The position numbers and the translations under genes are program-made. This document shows, piece by piece, positions 9,301 through 11,894 of a DNA stretch of 11,894 nucleotides. The notes beneath the pieces were generated by a model, which was not told where the DNA came from, did not search any database, and was given only the letters and a program-made list of their open reading frames with translations. Numbering within the stretch: the first letter of the stretch is position 1; each line of letters starts with the position of its first letter. This DNA is from Temnopleurus reevesii (taxonomy: Eukaryota; Echinodermata; Echinoidea; Temnopleuroida; Temnopleuridae), in NCBI GenBank assembly GCA_036244855.1, contig BQKZ01004596.1, positions 35,664 through 47,557 of the forward strand, read 5' to 3'.

Positions 9301-10387
9301 TGTCGTAAAATGTCCTTTTTATTGTATTTAGGCAATGTGTTGCCAAGGAAACATGAAGGCTTTTTGCAGATAAATTGATTACCATGAGTGATATTTCTAT
9401 ATTAATTTAGTCAGTTTTGATCAATGTATTTGTTTGATTTCCTTTCACTAGGCATTGTATCCAATGAGTGAATTATACACCATCCAACCTGGTGATATCC
9501 TAGCTGCCCGATGCACGTACGACTCGGACAAGGATTCCACTACTCATGCTGGGTAAAATACTGTTTTACATATTATAGCACAAATTGTTTGGTATGTTTG
9601 ACTACTGGTAGAGCATAATATTCCTGGCTTTAATACATTAGCGGTGGTTAACCGAGATACAGAAGACCAGAAGAAAGACTTTAAGAATGACTGGTATCAG
9701 ATCTTAAGCTGAATGCGCCCAATATTATCAGTCATCAAGCGCAATAACAAATACCACTCGTTCAGTCATCACCTTTTCAGGTGAAAAGGTGAATTTACCA
9801 TATATTTGACTTAATATCCATGATTTTTTTTCCTTTAACATGGTTATGAATTTGGATGCGAGCAAAATTATTATTGATTTTGCCCAAAATGAATTAGAGT
9901 GTAACGTGATTTTCACAAATTAAAAAAAAAAATTATTTCCTTGTTCCGCTCGTTCGTGGTATATTGAAAGATCACATAACAGTCAAGCAGTGGAATGAGA
10001 AAACAATCCTAATGATTTTTAAAAACATATTTCAGTATCTCTCTCTCTCTCTTTCTCTCTTGTCGAGCAGGTTGTGAATACCTCATTGAAAGAAACTCAT
10101 TTTGTCATGTTAATTACAGGAGCACACTGAATGGTGAGATGTGTAACCTATATCTTATGTATTACACCGACGCTACCCGAGGCCAACCCTCCCAAGAATG
10201 CAGCCACACAGTTCCGCATGACTTTTTCTCGTCAGCACCCCCTGGCTACAATGTACCCCCTCAAGACATGCCCCGCTCATCTCAAACTGAATCCGGCAAT
10301 GTACCCCCTCAAGACATGCCCCACTCATCTCAAACTGAATCCGGCAATGGGGACCAAATGGGTCACGATCACACAGGTGGGCAGTAA
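331..10387 (+). CDS. PHM-like gene, seven exons, 5' partial, probable pseudoenzyme
   Basis: Joined exons 331-391, 4153-4241, 4978-5064, 7150-7290, 8279-8439, 9452-9552 and 10120-10387 give about 301 codons ending in TAA, with matching phases at every junction. The family is peptidylglycine alpha-hydroxylating monooxygenase, a secretory-granule copper enzyme that hydroxylates glycine-extended peptides as the first step of amidation. Diagnostic matches are FAWARDAP, FHVGGDSG, VDIACDYD, GYLIRNGEWTVI, GDILAARC, THAG and EMCNLYLMYY; the EMCNLY form separates it from dopamine beta-hydroxylase and MOXD1. Against rat numbering H172 is Q, H242 is V, H244 is Q, R240 is L and Q170 is K, while M314, N316 and Y318 are kept. 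Without its histidines it should not bind copper normally, so a non-catalytic role is inferred. There are no breaks, so it does not look like a dead pseudogene. The N-terminus and signal peptide are outside the window. Confidence 0.85.
415..945. repeat. Cluster of degenerate CAAGG/TACACGG repeats in both orientations
   Basis: The left part carries forward units such as CAAGGTGCTACACGGAG, CAAGGTGTATACAAGG and AACACGGATAAACACGG. The right part carries the inverted form, such as CCGTGTTCATCCGTGTTG, ending near 940. Positions 650-692 form an imperfect 17-base-pair hairpin with arms starting AACACGGAT and ending ATCCGTGTT. CCCAGTTGAGACCGTGT occurs exactly at 758-774 and again at 895-911. The overall layout is a fold-back array and probably a non-autonomous mobile element; I do not recognise the family. 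The short open frames inside it are chance. Confidence 0.55.
978..1218. mobile_element. Inverted-repeat element, family A, copy 1 (MITE-like)
   Basis: The left end GGCTTACTCACACCTTTGCG continues into TTTTTAGCCTGCGTCGGCCC. The reverse complement of the right end reads GGCCGACTCACATCTTTACG and then TTTTTAGCCTGG, so the terminal repeats span about 45-55 bases. The core carries the subrepeat CTGACGTTCGGCTTGCG and its inverse near 1110. A second copy lies at 7975-8234 with the same order of parts. There is no coding capacity, so it would depend on a transposase elsewhere. Flanks are CAAA and TTTA, plausibly a decayed TTAA. Confidence 0.8.
1728..1978 (-). mobile_element. tRNA-derived SINE, minus strand
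   Basis: Read on the minus strand the element starts near 1978 with a tRNA-like head. It has an A box TGGCTCAGTGC (+ strand 1960-1970) and a B box GGTTTGATTCC (+ strand 1917-1927), followed by a CACACCA end near 1901. A non-tRNA body of about 130 bases follows, then CCCTGGGTAAATAAGAGG and an ATT-rich tail at 1728-1750. The anticodon loop would read CAT, hinting at a methionine-tRNA ancestor, but the stems are too eroded for a working tRNA. The A and B boxes would be the internal RNA polymerase III promoter. Confidence 0.75.
2035..2657. mobile_element. Fold-back element with arms of about 230 bases
   Basis: The left arm (about 2035-2270) and the reverse complement of the right arm (about 2405-2657) match over most of their length. 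Shared stretches include CTGGAATTATCGTGC, AAAGTTATGAATTTTCAAA, CGTGCGATCGGCAA and GTCGGACAACTCC. The ends read CTAAAAGGAAACC on the left and, inverted, TTAAAGGGAAACC on the right. The 130-base centre is AT-rich. No transposase is present, so this is a non-autonomous element. The open frames on both strands (2339-2604) are shadows of the arms. Confidence 0.8.
3578..3830 (+). mobile_element. Single-arm relative of the fold-back element
   Basis: It begins TTAAAGGGGGACTCTACCC, like the fold-back end TTAAAGGGAAACC. It continues through TGAATGAAGAAT and AACAAACTGTGAACAAAAT, and reaches TTTACTCTGTACACAGAATT. The same order appears in the inverted right arm of 2035-2657. No opposite arm is visible downstream, so it is a half copy or a diverged family member. 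Confidence 0.55.
4153..4241 (+). CDS. PHM-like exon with the FAWARDAP motif
   Basis: The acceptor is a T-rich tract ending in CGTCAATCTAG and the donor is G|GTAAGAAA; phases are 2 in and 1 out. The encoded segment runs TCQNLEACEGK, then ISIMFAWARDAPSLHLPSG. It matches the end of the N-terminal copper-A subdomain, where the family has a Cys pair followed by an [AG]WAR[ND]AP signature and a Leu-Pro turn. The two Cys correspond to C126 and C131 of rat PHM, spaced one residue wider. The signature is well kept, so this is a confident exon. The open frame past 4241 to 4369 is intron read-through. Confidence 0.9.
4242..4977 (+). other. Intron of 736 bases
   Basis: It runs from GTAAGAAA to a pyrimidine-rich acceptor CATCTCATCAG; the preceding 4915-4970 is rich in CT. 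I see no repeat or coding match of note. A short CCTTTAATGG at 4511-4520 resembles the inverted end of the fold-back family but has no partner arm. Confidence 0.8.
4978..5064 (+). CDS. PHM-like exon with the GINYIMIKIQY strand (H172 lost)
   Basis: The acceptor is ATCTCATCAG and the donor G|GTAATC. Phases are 1 in and 1 out, so this 87-base exon could be skipped without a frameshift. The segment is GTGFHVGGDSGINY, then IMIKIQYAENFRDFL. It matches the family strand G-F-x-[VI]-G-G-x-[ST]-G...L-Q-V-H-Y...F-R-D. The His of V-H-Y is the third CuA ligand (rat H172) and is Gln here. The Gln two residues before it (Q170, implicated in electron transfer) is Lys. The surrounding residues fit without gaps, so the substitutions are clear. 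Confidence 0.92.
6303..6410 (-). mobile_element. Possible SINE 3' fragment, minus strand
   Basis: On the minus strand the sequence reads CAGGGCAACAGTAAC, then CTACCCTTATGGTTACCC, TTGGTGAATAAAAG and an ATT-rich tail. This parallels the 3' end of the SINE at 1728-1978, which has GTAGCTACCCTGGGTAAATAAGAGG before its ATT tail. No tRNA-like head is visible, so it would be a 5'-truncated copy. The match is loose. Confidence 0.4.
6834..6962. mobile_element. Hairpin element, family B, copy 1
   Basis: The left arm begins AGCCCCGGTCTCAAAGGGCC and continues CGGAAGCAACACGATTCAAC. The inverted right arm begins TGCTCCGGCCATGTTGGGCC and continues CCGGAAGCAACACGATTCAA, leaving a loop of roughly 30-40 bases. 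A second copy is at 10617-10749. It lies in the intron about 190 bases before the next exon. It has no coding capacity, as expected of a miniature inverted-repeat element. ATTAC occurs just outside both ends (6826-6830 and 6962-6966), but the arm ends are uneven, so a target duplication is not certain. Confidence 0.8.
7150..7290 (+). CDS. PHM-like exon linking the two subdomains
   Basis: The donor CACAA|GTAAGT is strong. The segment ANKSIQLGATSHISLPK leads to QSYIGGIYSLQSSYSIIPAN. It matches the family stretch N-K-D-C-S-G-V-S-L-H-L followed by L-I-A-G-M-Y and V-I-P, which closes the N-terminal subdomain and enters the linker. About seven extra residues (around MSFCSYS) sit before the YIGGIY strand. 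The Cys equal to C186, partner of C47 in rat, is replaced in NKSIQLG. The start at 7150 (CCCCTAAAAG acceptor) best fits the family length but the site is weak. In-phase alternatives at 7120 and 7111 would add 10 or 13 residues. Confidence 0.75.
7487..7620 (-). mobile_element. SINE 3' tail fragment with simple repeat
   Basis: On the minus strand it reads TTTAAAGCGCTTAAAG, about 15 AT-rich bases, GGCGCTATATCAAG, then a long ATTATC/ATT simple repeat (+ strand 7506-7545). The same order (AGCGCT, spacer, GCGCC, ATT-rich tail) ends the full SINE at 8440-8768. No tRNA-like head is seen, so the copy is 5'-truncated. Confidence 0.6.
7975..8234. mobile_element. Inverted-repeat element, family A, copy 2, TTAA-flanked
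   Basis: The left end GGCAGACTCACTACTTTTAC continues to GCCTGCGTCGGCCCAGCG. The inverted right end reads GGCCGACTCAGACCTTTACG and continues to AGCCTGCGTCGGCCCAGCG. This gives terminal repeats of about 55 bases. TTAA sits exactly on both sides (7971-7974 and 8235-8238), as in piggyBac-type insertion. Because TTAA is its own complement, it could instead be the tip of the terminal repeat. The core shares CTGACGTTCGGCTTGCG with copy 1. The element ends just before the branch point of the following exon. Confidence 0.85.
8279..8439 (+). CDS. PHM-like exon lacking the H242/H244 copper ligands
   Basis: The acceptor is CCTCTCACAAG and the donor CAG|GTAATA; phases are 1 in and 0 out. It opens NVYVDIACDYDSSVNIYPF, continues AFLAVTQESSKVITGY, and ends LIRNGEWTVIAKGSPDWPQ. 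The match to the C-terminal subdomain is long and gap-free from SKVITGY onward. Cys in DIACDY equals C227. The family has Y-R-V-H-T-H where this gene has F-L-A-V-T-Q. So both CuM histidines (H242 and H244) and the substrate-binding R240 are gone, with only the Thr kept. The frame is open throughout, so this is not frameshift noise. A mobile element lies close on each side. Confidence 0.95.
8440..8768 (-). mobile_element. tRNA-derived SINE, minus strand, abutting a splice donor
   Basis: On the minus strand it begins AGTGCCGTGGTGTATATAGT (down from 8764), with an A-box-like TGGTGTATATAGTGG and a B-box-like GTGATTCGAATCTC near 8710. Then come CCCAGGTGTTTAAATGGG and GGTACCTGGTG in the middle, AGCGCTTTGGGTC and AGCGCC near the end, and an ATT-rich tail at 8440-8475. 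A tRNA-like head, unrelated body and simple-repeat tail define a SINE. The 123-codon open frame at 8538-8909 runs across it and is not a gene. Confidence 0.7.
8769..9451 (+). other. Remainder of the intron before the GDILAARC exon
   Basis: This part is AT-rich. GTTCTTTAAGT-like words recur at 8940-8951 and 9031-9043 in opposite contexts, without a clear element. No coding match is present. The stretch ends in CCTTTCACTAG, a good acceptor. Confidence 0.7.
9452..9552 (+). CDS. PHM-like exon with GDILAARC and THAG
   Basis: The acceptor is CCTTTCACTAG and the donor GG|GTAAAA; phases are 0 in and 2 out. The segment ALYPMSELYTIQPGDILAAR is followed by CTYDSDKDSTTHAG. It matches the family A-F-Y-P, G-D-[IL]-L-A-A-R-C and T-H-I-G-G motifs of the second copper subdomain. 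The Cys equals C293, paired with C315 in rat. Sequence identity is high and the residues at both splice joins are continuous with the neighbouring exons. Confidence 0.95.
9553..10119 (+). other. Last intron, 567 bases
   Basis: It begins GTAAAA and ends GTTAATTACAG. CACCTTTTCAGGTGAAAAGGTG at 9770-9791 is a compact palindrome. A CT microsatellite occupies 10038-10060, about 60 bases before the acceptor. Otherwise nothing is recognised. Confidence 0.85.
10038..10060 (+). repeat. CT microsatellite
   Basis: This is a run of TCTCTC units with one TTT interruption, in the 3' part of the last intron. Confidence 0.9.
10120..10387 (+). CDS. PHM-like last exon with EMCNLY and repeated tail
   Basis: The acceptor is GTTAATTACAG; the incoming base completes a Gly codon, giving THAG joined to STLNGEMCNLYLMYYTDA. 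Met in EMCNLY equals rat M314, the non-histidine CuM ligand. Asn and Tyr equal N316 and Y318, which contact the peptide C-terminus; all three are kept. Cys in MCN and QECSH equal C315 and C334. After FFSSAPPGY come two 16-residue units starting NVPPQDMP, then NGDQMGHDHTGGQ and TAA at 10385-10387. This is close to the end of the PHM core, so the protein would be monofunctional and soluble. A donor-like GCA|GTAAGA overlaps the stop at 10384, so splicing into another 3' exon cannot be excluded. Confidence 0.9.
10250..10345 (+). repeat. 48-base tandem duplication in the coding tail
   Basis: The two 48-base units (10250-10297 and 10298-10345) differ at one base, CCCCGC against CCCCAC, changing Arg to His. 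Each encodes NVPPQDMP[RH]SSQTESG. The near identity suggests a recent in-frame duplication. Confidence 0.95.
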
Positions 10388-10439
10388 GAGGTCGAGGGTG
10401 GGCACAGGTGGGCACAGGTGGGCAGTAAGAGGTCGAGGG
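10372..10439 (+). repeat. GTGGGCACAG minisatellite spanning the stop codon
   Basis: CACAGGTGGGCAGTAAGAGG plus TCGAGGG occurs at 10372-10398 and again 41 bases later at 10413-10439. Two 10-base GTGGGCACAG units lie between. The first copy contains the stop codon of the PHM-like frame. Because 41 is not a multiple of three, the duplication shifts the frame of whatever follows. Confidence 0.9.
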
Positions 10440-10616
10440 AAGCTATGCTGAGTATGAAGCCCCCGCTGCAGGTGATGTTGCAGAGAGTGGGGAAGGACGT
10501 AGTGAGGAGGACTATCAGTCGCCAACTGAAGCCAGCGCCAATAAGGGTGACTAGGAGACAGGTGGTAACACAATTCAAAAACCTTAGCCATGTTAGAGTT
10601 AGGGAGATGCGATATA
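10388..10616 (+). other. 3' flank or UTR, with open frames past the stop
   Basis: After the stop the sequence is richer in G and C than the introns. Two + frames stay open. One continues the PHM frame to 10633 and is basic. The other (10429-10554) is acidic, containing YAEYEAPAAGDV and SEEDYQSPTEAS. Neither matches a family I know. I treat it as probable 3' UTR. Confidence 0.45.
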
Positions 10617-10749
10617 AAACCCCGGTCACATAGGACCCCGGAAGCAACACGATTCAGCCCGACTCGTTGTTCTGAGGCAGTTAACTGTGAATTAACAAAT
10701 AGTCAGGGTGAATCGTGTTGCTTCTGGGGTCCTATGTGACCGGGGCTTT
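10617..10749. mobile_element. Hairpin element, family B, copy 2
   Basis: The left arm AAACCCCGGTCACATAGGAC continues CCCGGAAGCAACACGATTCA. The inverted right arm AAAGCCCCGGTCACATAGGA continues CCCCAGAAGCAACACGATTC. About 40 bases per side pair nearly perfectly around a 45-base loop. It is the better preserved of the two copies. If the transcript extends this far, its RNA would carry a long hairpin in the 3' UTR. Confidence 0.85.
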
Positions 10750-11702
10750 ACGCAGTAGTCAATTTCCAACAGCTCGCAGGTAATTAGTAATCAGCAAGTA
10801 GGTCTATACAGACTTTTGGCTTCTGGTTTCCAAGTGCATAGTATAGAGTCTGTAGTTAAGACAAGTCAAAGACTCCTTTCATTTAGTATTACATGATTTA
10901 TTGCATCCCTATTCACTTGTGTAAAAAAAAAAAAAAGTAATATGTAAAATGTAAACAAATCATAAAATATACGTGCTAGAAACAGTATCGGACTTAAAGT
11001 TTTAGTTGCTCACCTTATTTTGTTCATCTTCATGAAATATGAAGGTTGTTGATTTTTTGGCTTATTTTCTCACAAAGGGGTTTGAAAATTAAACTACCTA
11101 TAAATTTGTTTGGAGCATGTTCAGATGTTGGAATGTAGAATTTTGCAGAAGGCTGATAAAATGGCCAGAAAATCCTATTTGGACCAATTCCTGCCATCTC
11201 ATGGGACTCATCCCAACCACAAATAGTTCTTGTTAATGCCCATATGAAAAAATTGCGAGATTACCGGTATATGCCATTTAATCTATATGTATGTTATTAT
11301 TTCTTTTGATTATCTGATTATAAAGATAGCTGACTAACAATGGTAACCTTACATAATTAGTAGCGTGCTGTCTTCACACGTCAAGTGCTTACAATCACGA
11401 GTATTTCTCCATATGTAGATTAATGTAATGAAAGCATTAATTGGAGAATGATATAAATGCCAGAAAAATGATTAATTTTGCATTGATTTGTATATATTGG
11501 AAATATCGTAGAGAGTACGATGGGTACTTAGTGTTGTATATTTTGCTTCATGATCTATGCTTTAATGAAATTATGTTTGTTCAGTTCTATTAGCGCTACA
11601 CTTTCTTTCGGTTCTATAATGTTTAAAGATTGAAATTACAAACAATATAATGAGAGTTTGAAGTTTCCTATTTTCACAAAAAAATGACACACTGAATCGG
11701 CA
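10750..11702. other. Non-coding 3' flank
   Basis: The stretch is AT-rich with an A run at 10923-10935. No AATAAA was found by eye downstream of the stop. ATTAAA at 11088-11093 is a weak polyadenylation signal candidate. No coding match or repeat is recognised. Confidence 0.6.
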
Positions 11703-11894
11703 ACCTACAAGCACAAAATGGCAGCCAACATGGAGAACTCTTCATTTACTTTGTACACAGAATTTCACATTTTCTTGTTTTCCTAGAAAAGTTGGAAAAA
11801 ATTACTTTTCTATTCAAATGTAGTATGGACATATTGATTCTGCATGCACTTTGGGATGAATCTTGTCGATTGCCTGCCTACATTTCTGTAAAAA
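11703..11894 (+). mobile_element. Partial relative of the fold-back family, cut by the window end
   Basis: CACAAAATGGCAGCCAACAT, then GAACTCTTCATTTACTTTGT and ACACAGAATTTCACA match the second half of the copy at 3725-3795 in order and spacing. CTTGTTTTCCTAGAAAAGT further resembles the arm of 2035-2657. No left end (TTAAAGGG) is seen. Confidence 0.55.

Noticed and set aside
10131..10650. Several overlapping open frames on both strands around the last exon
   Set aside because: They are shadows of the PHM-like frame and the minisatellite; only the EMCNLY frame matches a family.
1..11894. Prokaryotic features, CRISPR arrays, phage or viral genes
   Set aside because: No spaced direct-repeat array, no operon-like coding density and no viral protein match was found; the exon-intron structure is eukaryotic.

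Overview
The window looks like AT-rich animal nuclear DNA. It carries short exons with GT-AG borders, introns of several hundred to several thousand bases, tRNA-derived SINEs and short inverted-repeat transposons. No bacterial-style gene packing is visible. The gene content and SINE style suggest a marine invertebrate, with an echinoderm or close deuterostome relative as a tentative guess; the sequence alone does not prove this.

One gene is supported, on the + strand: the 3' two thirds of a peptidylglycine alpha-hydroxylating monooxygenase (PHM) homologue, the copper enzyme of peptide C-terminal amidation. I reconstruct seven exons: 331-391 (tentative), 4153-4241, 4978-5064, 7150-7290 (5' edge uncertain), 8279-8439, 9452-9552 and 10120-10387. 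Intron phases (2,1,1,1,0,2) agree at all six junctions and give about 301 codons without a stop or frameshift. The start codon and the exons for the N-terminus lie upstream of the window. The protein ends soon after the PHM core with a duplicated 16-residue tail, so no lyase (PAL) domain is attached if the TAA at 10385 is used.

The main observation is that the copper-binding histidines of PHM are all replaced. The three in well-aligned exons (rat H172, H242 and H244) read Gln, Val and Gln. The H107-H108 pair is absent from the tentative first exon. The third ligand of the second copper site (rat M314), the neighbouring N316 and Y318, and most disulfide cysteines are kept. This fits a folded, secreted, constrained protein that has lost the copper chemistry: a PHM pseudoenzyme.

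The rest is intron and 3' flank filled with repeats. Two copies of a roughly 250-bp inverted-repeat element (978-1218 and 7975-8234, the second flanked by TTAA) and two copies of a roughly 130-bp hairpin element (6834-6962 and 10617-10749) are present. There is also a large fold-back element (2035-2657) with two partial relatives (3578-3830 and 11703-11894), and a cluster of ACACGG-type repeats (415-945). Two tRNA-derived SINEs on the minus strand (1728-1978 and 8440-8768) come with tail fragments. Exon 8279-8439 is tightly sandwiched, with an inverted-repeat element ending 44 bases before it and a SINE tail starting at its donor. From 10750 to about 11700 I see nothing recognisable.
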